A stretch of DNA of 64,000 bases from an uncultured Shimia sp. (GTDB lineage Bacteria > Pseudomonadota > Alphaproteobacteria > Rhodobacterales > Rhodobacteraceae): the NCBI RefSeq assembly GCF_947493595.1, contig NZ_CANLRL010000004.1, positions 207,201 to 271,200 of the forward strand. The letters run 5' to 3'. The notes under the pieces are model-generated. The model had not been told where the DNA came from, did not search any database, and saw only the letters and a list, made by a program, of their open reading frames with translations. Of this stretch, positions 1-7,775 are shown in pieces. Numbering within the stretch: the stretch's first letter is position 1; each line of letters opens with the position of its first letter. The translations under genes were made by a program, and so were the position numbers.

Positions 1-429
1 AACAACATTGGTTGGAAACCCGATGAAGGTCGCCAAAAAGAGGCCCGTGACACGATTGCTCGCAAGCGCGGCAACGACGGTGTGACCACCATGCCGGTGA
101 CCAAACCGGACCGAGGAGACAAGATGCGTGCCGATCTCGCGAAGAAAAGCGGCGCAGCGGATATCTCCCAAAGCAAGAACCCGCGCGCAGGTGTGGAACG
201 CCCCTCAAGCCCTTCACCCGCCCAACGTAAGGCGGCTGTAGAGCGGACAAAGAAAACCCAAACTCCGAGGACCAGTCCACGCCCCAAGGCGCCGCAGTCC
301 AGCGTAGTGCCAAAACGTCAGGCAGCCCCGATCAACGGTGGCGCGATGCAAAAACGCGCGCCATCTCAGCGCGCCAAAGCCGGCGCAACGCGTGGCCGCG
401 CCGCCGCCGGCGCGCGCAGAGGGAGATAG
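1..429 (+). CDS. C-terminal part of a DUF3300-like protein (5' end outside window)
   Basis: An open frame enters from the left edge and runs 142 codons to a TAG at 427-429, so no start is visible. The visible part begins with the residues NNIGWKPDEG and turns into a low-complexity tail rich in Pro, Arg, Lys, Ser and Ala, probably disordered and strongly basic. The next gene starts 4 bases later and is a DUF2950 protein. DUF3300 and DUF2950 genes are often neighbours in proteobacteria, and the Asn- and charge-rich end fits the DUF3300 C-terminus. That assignment rests on context more than on a domain, because the conserved N-terminal part is missing. Confidence 0.5.
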   Translation, partial: NNIGWKPDEGRQKEARDTIARKRGNDGVTTMPVTKPDRGDKMRADLAKKSGAADISQSKNPRAGVERPSSPSPAQRKAAVERTKKTQTPRTSPRPKAPQSSVVPKRQAAPINGGAMQKRAPSQRAKAGATRGRAAAGARRGR

Positions 430-433
430 ACAA

Positions 434-1351
434 ATGAAGTTCACATTCGCACAAGCTCTTACTGGACTTGCAATTGGTTTGGCTGTTCCCATTGCCGCCA
501 CAGCGCAATCACCCGCGTTGTTCGCCACTCCGCAAGCTGCCTTAGATGCCATGATGACAGCCCTTCAAGAGGAAGATCAGGACGCAACTTTGCAGGTCTT
601 TGGGGCAGACGCTAAGGACCTCATTTCCACAGGAAACCCAAGGCGCGACGCGGCCAATCGCGCCGAAATTCTCAGCCTGTATCAAGAAGGATACCGCCTG
701 CAACCAGCCGAGGACGGTTCTGTGGTCTTACTGCTGGGTTCGGAGGGGTGGCCATTTCCGATTCCGATTGGGAAAGTCGAGGCCAATTGGATGTTTGATG
801 TCGCGGCTGGACGAGATGAGGTTTTGTTCCGGCGGATCGGTTTGAACGAGTTGGACGTCATCGAGTTCATGGCAGTCTATGTGGATATCCAAGCCGAATA
901 CCGCCTCGTAGATCATGATGGGGATCAGGTTATGGAGTTTGCCCCCTCGTTCTTGTCAAGTGACGGGATGCGGGACGGCTTGTTTTGGGCGGACGAGGAC
1001 AGCCCGTTGGGCGCGCGTGTCGCGCTTGCGTCTCTTGACGGTTACTCTGTTGGAGACACCGATACAGGGCCTGAACCGTTTGGCGGTTACTACTACCGTA
1101 TTTTAGACAAGCAAAGCGCCGCGGCACCTGGTGGTGCGCTGAACTATATCAGCGGCGGTAATATGGTGTCGGGACATGCCTTGCTGGCGGTTCCGTCTGA
1201 CTACGGGAATACAGGCATTCATTCGTTTATGGTTTCAGAGAACGGATTGGTGCTTGAGGCGGACCTCGGCGAAGACAGTTTGGAGAAGGCTTTTGCAATC
1301 ACACGCTATGATCCAACGGCAGAATGGCTCCCCGTCGATTTAAGCAATTGA
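434..1351 (+). CDS. DUF2950 family secreted protein
   Basis: This 305-aa protein starts at the ATG after GGGAGATAGACAA. A longer frame upstream overlaps the preceding gene and is not needed. The first 26 residues form a Sec signal peptide (MKFTFAQ, a hydrophobic core, then ATAQS). The mature part begins with a FATPQAALDAMMTAL segment and carries the GxYYRIL and SGHALLAVPSDYGNTGIHSF stretches typical of DUF2950. The family is periplasmic or secreted and its biochemical role is unknown. It lies 4 bases after a probable DUF3300 gene, so the two are probably co-transcribed and may act together in the envelope. Confidence 0.85.
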   Translation: MKFTFAQALTGLAIGLAVPIAATAQSPALFATPQAALDAMMTALQEEDQDATLQVFGADAKDLISTGNPRRDAANRAEILSLYQEGYRLQPAEDGSVVLLLGSEGWPFPIPIGKVEANWMFDVAAGRDEVLFRRIGLNELDVIEFMAVYVDIQAEYRLVDHDGDQVMEFAPSFLSSDGMRDGLFWADEDSPLGARVALASLDGYSVGDTDTGPEPFGGYYYRILDKQSAAAPGGALNYISGGNMVSGHALLAVPSDYGNTGIHSFMVSENGLVLEADLGEDSLEKAFAITRYDPTAEWLPVDLSN

Positions 1352-1504
1352 TCCTCGTGTCAAATGAACACCAATTGCGGGTTTTCTTGAAGGGAAATTC
1401 AGAAGTGTGCTTTTGGGGCCTGTTGATTAGATGATCCAGCGGATTCGACTTAATCACTTGTCCGCTAAGGGCTGACAGTAGCCATTACTTCACTCAAAAC
1501 AAAA

Positions 1505-1532
1505 AAAGCCCCGACGTTTCCGTCGGGGCTTT
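1505..1532 (-). terminator. Rho-independent terminator of prs
   Basis: A perfect 12-bp stem (AAAGCCCCGACG / CGTCGGGGCTTT) with a TTTC loop lies 28 bases after the prs stop codon. On the minus strand it is followed by a run of T (A tract at 1501-1507 on the plus strand). It may also stop leftover transcription from the DUF2950 gene. Confidence 0.9.
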
Positions 1533-1559
1533 CCAAATCTCTCAACCAATCTGCAAAGA

Positions 1560-2576
1560 TCAGGCTTTGAACAGGCCTTCGTAGGCGGGTTCCAGCGTCT
1601 CCGTTTCAAACAGCGAGCTCACAGACGTGCCATTGGCGGTGTTCAGGATCGCCTGGGCAAACATCGGGGCGGTGGGCACGATGCGGATGTTGCTGGCGCC
1701 TTTTACAGCTTCGGTGGGCTCGATGCTGTCGGTGATGACCAAAGACTTCATCACCGAGTTGGTGATGCGCTCAATCGCCGGGCCAGACAGAACGCCGTGG
1801 GAGATGTAGCTGTGCACCTCGGTGGCGCCGTGCTCGATCAGGACTTCGGCGGCTTTGCAGAGCGTGCCGGCGGTGTCGCAGATGTCGTCCACGATGATAC
1901 ATTTCTTGCCTTTGACGTCGCCGATCACGGTCATCTCGGCAATCTCGCCTGGCTTCTCGCGGCGTTTATCGACGATGGCCAGAGGGGCGTTGATGCGTTT
2001 TGCCAACTCTCGGGCGCGGGCAACGCCGCCCACATCCGGGGAGATGATCATCACGTCTTCAAGCTGGTCTTTGAATTGCGCTTTGATGTCGAGCGCAAAG
2101 ACCGGCGAGGCGTAGAGGTTGTCGACCGGAATGTCGAAGAAGCCTTGGATTTGCGCGGCGTGCAGATCCATGGTCAGGATGCGCTCGATGCCAGCCTCAA
2201 CCATCATATTGGCGACCAGCTTGGCGGTGATCGGCGTGCGGGCCTTGGTGCGGCGGTCCTGACGGGCGTAGCCGAAGTAGGGGATCACAGCGGTGATGCG
2301 GCTGGCCGAAGAGCGGCGCAGGGCGTCGGACATGATCAGCAGTTCCATCAGGTTGTCGTTTGCCGGATTGGAGGTCGACTGGATGATGAACATGTCTTCG
2401 CCACGTACGTTGTCGTAAACCTCGACAAAGATTTCGGCGTCGTTGAAACGCTCCACACGGGCGTCGATCAGTTTGACGTTGCTGCCCCGGTGCATAGACA
2501 TGCGTCGCGCGATGGCGCTGGCAAGCGGTTTGTTGGCATTGCCAGTGATCAGTTTGGGTTCAAGAATGGTGGCCAT
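1560..2576 (-). CDS. prs: Ribose-phosphate pyrophosphokinase
   Basis: This cytoplasmic enzyme makes PRPP from ribose 5-phosphate and ATP for purine, pyrimidine, His, Trp and NAD synthesis. The 338-aa length is normal for class I enzymes plus a slightly longer N-terminus ([15 protein letters not shown]). Recognisable segments are the ATP-site region [10 protein letters not shown] around residue 100, the flexible metal/ATP loop KRREKPGE around 205, and the PRPP-binding loop [13 protein letters not shown] around 230. It starts at an ATG and ends just before a strong terminator, so it looks monocistronic. Its promoter region (2577-2683) is shared with the divergent isomerase gene. Confidence 0.97.
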   Translation of the reverse strand: MATILEPKLITGNANKPLASAIARRMSMHRGSNVKLIDARVERFNDAEIFVEVYDNVRGEDMFIIQSTSNPANDNLMELLIMSDALRRSSASRITAVIPYFGYARQDRRTKARTPITAKLVANMMVEAGIERILTMDLHAAQIQGFFDIPVDNLYASPVFALDIKAQFKDQLEDVMIISPDVGGVARARELAKRINAPLAIVDKRREKPGEIAEMTVIGDVKGKKCIIVDDICDTAGTLCKAAEVLIEHGATEVHSYISHGVLSGPAIERITNSVMKSLVITDSIEPTEAVKGASNIRIVPTAPMFAQAILNTANGTSVSSLFETETLEPAYEGLFKA

Positions 2577-2683
2577 AGCGCGGTAATCCCCAGGTGGCTT
2601 TGGTGACAGATTCGTGACGTTGCGCTTGCCTTAACATGGCCCTAACGTCCCGCAAAGCGACGTGCGAGCTATGGGAGGCAAAA

Positions 2684-3283
2684 ATGGCCACGATCACCTA
2701 TTATTTCTCAACAATTTCTCCGTATTCCTATTTGGCAGGCACACGGTTGGAAGAGATCGCGGCCAAACACGGCGCGGAAATTGTCTATAAGCCGCTTGAT
2801 ATTGTGGCGCTGTTCGGCCGCACGGGGGGCACACCGCCGAAAGAACGTCACGTCAGCCGTCAGGAATACCGCGCGCAGGAATTGCTGCGGCAGGCTAAGA
2901 AGTTGGACATGGACTTCAATCTGAACCCGGCGCATTGGCCGACCAATATGGCGCCATCCTCTTATGCCTTCATTGCGGCGGCAAACGCCGGTGGTGGCGA
3001 CTTGGGTGCTTTGGCGTATGGTTTTTTGCGGGCGTGCTGGGCTGAGGAGAAGGACATCGCGCAGGATGATGTGATCCGCGCCTGTTTGACTGAGGCCGGG
3101 TTTGATCCGGCGCTGGCGGACAGCGGTTTGCTGGTGGGGGCGGAGACCTATGCCCGCAACCTGGACGAGGCGGTGGAAGCGGGGGCCTTTGGCGCGCCGT
3201 TTTATGTGACCGACGATGGGGCGCGGTTCTGGGGGCAGGATCGGTTGGATGATTTGGACGCCCATTTGGCGGGTGAGTTGTAA
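2684..3283 (+). CDS. 2-hydroxychromene-2-carboxylate isomerase family protein (DsbA-like fold)
   Basis: This 199-aa protein belongs to the thioredoxin/DsbA-like glutathione-dependent isomerases. The N-terminal segment TYYFSTISPYSYLAG has the Ser-containing motif that replaces the DsbA CxxC. The C-terminal GAFGAPFYV and FWGQDRLDDLDAHL are diagnostic. The chosen ATG has GGGAGG six bases upstream; an in-frame ATG 48 bases earlier gives an unrelated extension. HCCA isomerases act in naphthalene-type catabolism, but most chromosomal homologues have unknown substrates and no ring-degradation genes are nearby. The alpha/beta hydrolase 16 bases downstream is probably co-transcribed. Confidence 0.88.
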   Translation: MATITYYFSTISPYSYLAGTRLEEIAAKHGAEIVYKPLDIVALFGRTGGTPPKERHVSRQEYRAQELLRQAKKLDMDFNLNPAHWPTNMAPSSYAFIAAANAGGGDLGALAYGFLRACWAEEKDIAQDDVIRACLTEAGFDPALADSGLLVGAETYARNLDEAVEAGAFGAPFYVTDDGARFWGQDRLDDLDAHLAGEL

Positions 3284-3299
3284 GGACACTTTAAGGACC

Positions 3300-4103
3300 A
3301 TGGCTTTGGACGACGGAAAGACGCCTGACATGCATTGGCGTGTGTTGGGGCAGGGGTCGCGTGCGGCTTTGGCGCTGCATTGCAATCTTGGGCATTCGGG
3401 TGCCTTTCGCGGCATTGGCGCGGCGCTGGACGATCTGCTGACGATTGAGGCACCAGACATGCCGGGCCATGGGCGCAGTGCGGCGTATGTGCCGGGGACG
3501 CTGACCGGGCAGACCATGCTGGATGCGATTTTGGCGCGTCTGGATGGGCCTGTGGATGTGATTGGGCATTCTTATGGCGGATTGCTCGGGCTGCGGTTGG
3601 CAATAGAGCGGCCGGATTTGGTGCGCTCATTGTCGTTGTTTGAGCCGGTGACAATGCTGGCGGCCAAAGATGCCGCGCCAGAGGAAGTGGCCAAAAACGA
3701 TGCGCATATGGGGCAGGTGTTTGCTTTGAACGATGCGGGCGATCCCGAGGCGGCGGTGCGTATGTTTGTTGAGGAATGGGGCGACGGCACGCCTTGGGAG
3801 GCGCTGGCGGAAGAGACCCGCGCGACCTTCACGCGGCAAGTGCCGTTTGTAGTGGCCTCTCAGCAGGATGTGCTGGAAGATGTTGGCAACATCATGCCAC
3901 GGCTGGGTGAGATTGCCGTGCCGGTGGTGGTGATGGACGGGGTGGAGAGCCCTGCGATCATGAAACCGGTCTGTGATGGGGTAGCGCGTGCGGTGCAGGA
4001 TGGGCGGCGGGTGACTGTCGTTGGTGCCGGGCACATGGGGGCAATTACGCACGCGGATTTGGTGGCTGCTGAGGTGCGGCGGACGGTTGAGGGGCTTAGC
4101 TAA
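3300..4103 (+). CDS. Alpha/beta hydrolase
   Basis: A 267-aa cytoplasmic alpha/beta-hydrolase-fold enzyme. The oxyanion region lies near HCNLGHSGAF, the PDMPGHGRS segment follows, the nucleophile elbow is GHSYGG (Ser), and the catalytic His is in the C-terminal GAGHMG. The acid is probably the Asp of the VVMDGVES strand. The ATG at 3300 follows AAGGAC; a longer frame overlapping the previous gene lacks support. Family members include esterases, haloperoxidase-like and C-C hydrolases, and the substrate cannot be read from the sequence. It follows the isomerase gene closely in the same direction. Confidence 0.88.
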   Translation: MALDDGKTPDMHWRVLGQGSRAALALHCNLGHSGAFRGIGAALDDLLTIEAPDMPGHGRSAAYVPGTLTGQTMLDAILARLDGPVDVIGHSYGGLLGLRLAIERPDLVRSLSLFEPVTMLAAKDAAPEEVAKNDAHMGQVFALNDAGDPEAAVRMFVEEWGDGTPWEALAEETRATFTRQVPFVVASQQDVLEDVGNIMPRLGEIAVPVVVMDGVESPAIMKPVCDGVARAVQDGRRVTVVGAGHMGAITHADLVAAEVRRTVEGLS

Positions 4104-4134
4104 GTTTTTCGCAGGGGTAATGGAGTAAAGAGTA

Positions 4135-4767
4135 GTGGCAGAAGGTGATATTTGGATTTCGGCGATAGCGAACAACTCTGACTTGCTCGTGGGGATAGAA
4201 ATCGACCGGGAAGAGCCGGGCTGGCGAGCCAAAGCGGAAGGGCTTGCAGTTCGCGCTGAGGACTTGCCTTTTCGCCTGTATGGGAAGTATCGCGATGCAT
4301 TTTTTGAGAAGGGTGTTCCCGATATGCTCTTCGGCCCAGGTGGCATCAAAATCTCGGAAAATCTCCACAATGTTTTTGCCTCATACAACTTAGGGGTAGC
4401 GAAGCTGTATCCTGCAAATCTGTACCTGCATGACCGAAAAACTTTGGTCACTCCAAGCCTCTACATTCTTGGCGTCAGAGAGGATGTTGAAGCCTTTATA
4501 CCGGAGCAGTGCCAAAACGTAAGGGAACGCTACAAACACCGCAGTCAAGCCAAGCCATCGCCAGAAACCAAATGGAAAATGCCCTACACGCTTCAGGATG
4601 GCGACATTGCTGTATTGTCTTCAAATACAGAAGGGTTGGATTTTTGGTCGGACAAGTGGCTCGACAACTCGCTGTTCTTTTCCGATCCGCTCAAACAAGC
4701 GCTTTGCGAGGGCGGGTATGCCAAGCTATTTGACTTCAAGAAGTGCAAAGAAGCCGTGTTGCACTGA
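4135..4767 (+). CDS. Uncharacterised protein, possibly Imm11-type (DUF1629) immunity protein
   Basis: A 210-aa protein starting at a GTG with GGAG about 10 bases upstream. It has no signal peptide or membrane span. The C-terminal third (DGDIAVLSSNTEGLDFWSDK, then LFFSDPLKQALCEGGY) resembles the end of Imm11/DUF1629 proteins, where a short strand is followed by an 'F-x-S-D-x-L-x-x-A-L' helix. That resemblance is from memory and only moderate. The gene is noticeably AT-richer than its neighbours (about 45 percent GC in a sampled 60-base line) and has no partner toxin in view, which would fit a laterally acquired orphan. Confidence 0.45.
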   Translation: MAEGDIWISAIANNSDLLVGIEIDREEPGWRAKAEGLAVRAEDLPFRLYGKYRDAFFEKGVPDMLFGPGGIKISENLHNVFASYNLGVAKLYPANLYLHDRKTLVTPSLYILGVREDVEAFIPEQCQNVRERYKHRSQAKPSPETKWKMPYTLQDGDIAVLSSNTEGLDFWSDKWLDNSLFFSDPLKQALCEGGYAKLFDFKKCKEAVLH

Positions 4768-4830
4768 CGGTTGAAGTTCCATCGCGTCCGAACCGAGGGG
4801 CTAGGAAGCGAAGCGCCCGCGCCGAGGGCG

Positions 4831-4923
4831 ATGGAGAAGATGTTCAAATATGCCTTGTTGTTTGTGGCGCTGGCTGGCTACCTTGGGTTGCGTTTAATTC
4901 AGTCGGACACCCGTAATGCTTAA
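4831..4923 (+). CDS. Putative 30-aa single-span membrane peptide upstream of serine hydrolase
   Basis: The frame ATG GAG AAG ATG TTC to TAA encodes 30 residues: a short charged start (MEKMFK), one hydrophobic helix (YALLFVALAGYLGL) and a polar tail (RLIQSDTRNA). GAGGG lies a few bases upstream. Its stop overlaps the start of the serine hydrolase (ATGCTTAA), the arrangement used for translational coupling. No homologue is known to me. It could be a real small membrane protein, a leader peptide controlling the next gene, or chance. Confidence 0.4.
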   Translation: MEKMFKYALLFVALAGYLGLRLIQSDTRNA

Positions 4924-5998
4924 GTGGTTCTTTTTTGCTGTTGTCGTTCTGACATCGGTTGTTTTTGTCTGGGCCACAGTGCCACGTGTTTGGAACCCTT
5001 CGCCGGAGACACAGATCGAGCACAGCTTTGCGGATTTCGACTCCTCCCAGATAGACACGATTTGGCCCGCGCCGGGGCCGGATGATCGCAAGCGGGCGCG
5101 GATGGTCTTGCACAAGGGCGATGTCATTTTTGCCGACGGGCCCACTGATCTGATTATGAACACCCATTCGATGCGTAAATCCATCATGAGCCTGATGTAT
5201 GGCATTGCGGTGGATAAGGGGCTGATTGATCTTGACAAAACGCTGGCTGAGTTAGGCATCGATGAGAATATCCCCCTCACGGCGCAGGAAAAAACGGCGA
5301 CCATTCGGGATTTGTTGATGTTCCGGTCTGGTGTGTTTTTGCCCGCCGCCGGGGAACATGACGCGCAGATCACCGATCGGCCTCAGCGGGACAGCTTTCA
5401 GCCCGGCGCGTACTTCTTTGCCAACAATTTTGATGCCAACGCGCTTGGCACGATCCTTGTGCAAGAAACCGGCTATGAGATTGGCGCCTTTATGGAGGAG
5501 TTTCTGGCAAAGCCCTTGGGTATGCAGGATTTTCAGGCTGAGAACGTGATTATGGGCGACCCGTGGTTTATGCCCAGCACGGACACGCAACACCCGCATT
5601 ATCACACCTATATGAGCGCGCGGGATTTTGCGCGGATTGGCATGATGGTGGCGCAGGAAGGTGTCTGGCAGGGGCAGCAAGTTGTGCCGGAAAGCTGGAT
5701 CACGCTCTCAACCGCGCCGCATAGTGATCTGCGCGATAACCATATTGGATACGGGCAATACAGCCATGCCGGGTACCTTTGGTGGCTAAAGGACGCGGAA
5801 GGCACGGTGTGGACCGATGGGTATGGCGAACACTTTATGATGATTGATGCCGCCCGTGATTTGGTGCTGATCGAGCGAAATTACACTGGCAACTCTTATC
5901 TCAGCACCGGGCTTTGGATGTTTGTGTACGGAAACCGCTCGCAATCGCTAAACGGAATGCGCGCGGCTTATAAGTGGTTGGTTCAAGAGGGGCTTTGA
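4916..5998 (+). CDS. Membrane-anchored serine hydrolase, beta-lactamase/PBP class C family
   Basis: This 360-aa protein has an N-terminal signal anchor (residues 3-20, KWFFFAVVVLTSVVFVWA) and then a periplasmic beta-lactamase-fold domain. The SxxK catalytic motif is SMRK near residue 83. LLMFRSGV, NALGTILVQETG and FLAKPLGMQ follow in family order. The YxN element appears as FAN in FFANNF, and the third KTG/HxG motif is replaced by a DGYGEHFMM segment. Class C-type relatives are esterases, D-amino peptidases or carboxypeptidases more often than true lactamases. The start overlaps a tiny upstream ORF, and no good independent ribosome-binding site is visible. Confidence 0.85.
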   Translation: MLKWFFFAVVVLTSVVFVWATVPRVWNPSPETQIEHSFADFDSSQIDTIWPAPGPDDRKRARMVLHKGDVIFADGPTDLIMNTHSMRKSIMSLMYGIAVDKGLIDLDKTLAELGIDENIPLTAQEKTATIRDLLMFRSGVFLPAAGEHDAQITDRPQRDSFQPGAYFFANNFDANALGTILVQETGYEIGAFMEEFLAKPLGMQDFQAENVIMGDPWFMPSTDTQHPHYHTYMSARDFARIGMMVAQEGVWQGQQVVPESWITLSTAPHSDLRDNHIGYGQYSHAGYLWWLKDAEGTVWTDGYGEHFMMIDAARDLVLIERNYTGNSYLSTGLWMFVYGNRSQSLNGMRAAYKWLVQEGL

Positions 5999-6005
5999 GC
6001 GGCTC

Positions 6006-6224
6006 TTATGCGCCCGACAGGATCATCTCGCGGATCTTCTCGGCTTTCTCAAAGTGATCGAGCTCATGCGTCTGGATCCACCAGGTGGCGGCTTCCATCA
6101 GCAGCTCGGGGTTGTCGTTCTTGTTGGCAAAGAAGGCATAGAACGACAGGCCGACGGTTTCGCCTTTCTTGGCGATTTTGTCGTTGCAGATCTGAACCGC
6201 TTTGGCGCGTAGACTGTCTCTCAC
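6006..6224 (-). CDS. DUF6500-like small protein
   Basis: A 72-aa soluble, mainly helical protein starting at GTG, 4 bases after the threonine aldolase stop codon. Conserved-looking segments are KIAKKGETVGLSFYAFFAN, AATWWIQTH and LDHFEKAEKIREM. I recall this pattern as DUF6500, a small family of unknown function. It is the last gene of the ribF-ycgN-aldolase run, with short gaps or overlaps throughout, so it is probably translated from the same transcript. No catalytic residues can be named. Confidence 0.65.
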   Translation of the reverse strand: MRDSLRAKAVQICNDKIAKKGETVGLSFYAFFANKNDNPELLMEAATWWIQTHELDHFEKAEKIREMILSGA

Positions 6225-6228
6225 CGGA

Positions 6229-7278
6229 TTATTTCCCTGCTGCCAGATCGAGGAATTGGTCGATCAACTCTTTGCTGAGCGACCAGTCGCAGACCAAACG
6301 CGCAGTGACCATCTCGGCGTCGTCGCCGTCCAGCGTGCCGTCCCAGAGGTGAAAAGCCGCGCCAGCGTCAAACAGGCGTTTGTGGGTGGCGCGGGGCAGG
6401 GCGACAAACATCATGTTGGCCTGTGGCGGGTATTTGAATGTGGCACCGATCTCGCGCAGGCCGCCAGCAAGATGGGCGGCGTTGGCGTTGGCTTTGGTGG
6501 CGGCTTCGATCCAGACGTCGTCTTGCAGGTAGCCGAGCATTTGCGCGGAGAGGTAGCGGTGTTTGGAGAACAGGTGGCCGCCACGTTTGCGGCGCAGTTC
6601 AAATTCCCAGGCGTGTTTGGGATCAAAGAAGATCACCGCTTCGACCCCCATGCAGCCATTTTTGGTGCCGCCAAAGCTGACCGCGTCGACACCGGCTTTC
6701 CAGGTCATCTCCGCAGGGGTGCAGCCCAGTGCCACCATGGCGTTGGTGAAGCGCGCGCCGTCCAGATGCACGGGCAGGTCGTAGGAATTGGCCACGTCAC
6801 AGAGGGCGGTGAGTTCGGCCAATGTGTAGACCGTGCCGTACTCGGTGACCTGCGTGATTGACACAGGGCCGCGCTGCGGGCCGTGTACACCGCGGGTCTC
6901 TTCGCCTTCGATGGCGGCGCGCAGGGAGGCGGGCGTCATTTTGTCGACGTCTTTGTCCGCCGCCAGCGTGAGCTTGGCACCGCCGGTGTAGAATTCGGGC
7001 GCGTTGCACTCGTCTTTGTGGATGTGGGCCACCTCAGAGCAGAAGATGGTTTGCCAAGGATCACAAAGGGTTGCGAGCGCGAGTGAATTTGCCGTGGTGC
7101 CGGTGGAGACCAGATAGACGGCGGCCTCTGGGGCCTCAAAAATTTCGCGGATTTTGGCGGTGACCTGTGCCATTTCCACGTCATCGCCATAGCCCATGGC
7201 ATAGCCTTCGTTGGCTTTGGTGATGGCGGCGAGGACCTCGGGCAGTGCGGCACCGGAGTTGTCAGAGGCAAAATGCAT
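6229..7278 (-). CDS. Low-specificity L-threonine aldolase
   Basis: This 349-aa PLP enzyme of fold type I cleaves L-threonine or L-allo-threonine to glycine and acetaldehyde. Visible features are the phosphate-binding STGTTANSLAL region (about residue 58), the PLP-contacting HLDGARFTNA (about 171), and the Schiff-base lysine in SFGGTKNG (about Lys206). The ATG at 7278 shares its A with the stop of ycgN (TAATG), indicating translational coupling. A longer in-frame start further upstream would overlap ycgN. The length fits the family. It may supply glycine or remove threonine. Confidence 0.93.
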   Translation of the reverse strand: MHFASDNSGAALPEVLAAITKANEGYAMGYGDDVEMAQVTAKIREIFEAPEAAVYLVSTGTTANSLALATLCDPWQTIFCSEVAHIHKDECNAPEFYTGGAKLTLAADKDVDKMTPASLRAAIEGEETRGVHGPQRGPVSITQVTEYGTVYTLAELTALCDVANSYDLPVHLDGARFTNAMVALGCTPAEMTWKAGVDAVSFGGTKNGCMGVEAVIFFDPKHAWEFELRRKRGGHLFSKHRYLSAQMLGYLQDDVWIEAATKANANAAHLAGGLREIGATFKYPPQANMMFVALPRATHKRLFDAGAAFHLWDGTLDGDDAEMVTARLVCDWSLSKELIDQFLDLAAGK

Positions 7279-7775
7279 TAGGAGGGCTCCTCGATGATAA
7301 AGTCTTCCCACTGCTCCAGCGGGGTGTCGAATTCGGACACGGTTTGATGCTGCACCGAGACGCCTGCGTCATGCACCGTGTCCGGCGTGCCGGAGATCAG
7401 CGGGTGCCAGTCGTAGAGCGGCTTCTTTTCCCACAACAGGCGATACGCGCAGGTTTGCGGTAGCCAATAGGCGTGGTCATCGATGTTCTGCGGCGTCATA
7501 ACGATACATTCCGGAACAAACTGGTGGCGGATGTCGTATTGGGTGCAGCGGCAGGTCTCGTCGTCCAGCAGGCGGCAGGCGACGCGGGTCAGGGCGACCT
7601 CGCCGGTGTCCTCGTCTTCGAGTTTGTTGAGGCAGCATTTGCCGCAGCCATCACAAAGCGCTTCCCACTCTTTGTCGTTGAGTGAGGTCAGCGGTTTCTT
7701 TTCCCAGAAGCGTTTGGCCAGTCCGTGGCGCTCGATGGGATCGCTGGGGGCTTTCAGAAAAGGGGGGCGTGTCAT
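7278..7775 (-). CDS. YcgN family cysteine-cluster protein (UPF0260)
   Basis: A 165-aa protein with the metal-binding pattern C-x2-C-x3-CC in DGCGKCCLNKLED, followed by further Cys in TRVACRLLDDETCRCTQY and PECIVMTP and by PQTCAYRLL. This matches the UPF0260/YcgN group of small proteins with eight or so conserved cysteines, probably binding zinc or an iron-sulfur centre; function is not established. The start overlaps the ribF stop by 4 bases (ATGA) and the stop overlaps the aldolase start, so it is the middle gene of a coupled operon. Confidence 0.92.
   Translation of the reverse strand: MTRPPFLKAPSDPIERHGLAKRFWEKKPLTSLNDKEWEALCDGCGKCCLNKLEDEDTGEVALTRVACRLLDDETCRCTQYDIRHQFVPECIVMTPQNIDDHAYWLPQTCAYRLLWEKKPLYDWHPLISGTPDTVHDAGVSVQHQTVSEFDTPLEQWEDFIIEEPS

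Noticed and set aside
1797-2606. 269-codon plus-strand open frame opposite prs
   Set aside because: It mirrors prs codons on the other strand, has no ribosome-binding site and a composition typical of antisense frames in GC-rich DNA.
2636-2683. Earlier ATG of the HCCA isomerase frame
   Set aside because: The extension does not resemble the family, and the ATG at 2684 has GGGAGG at proper distance.
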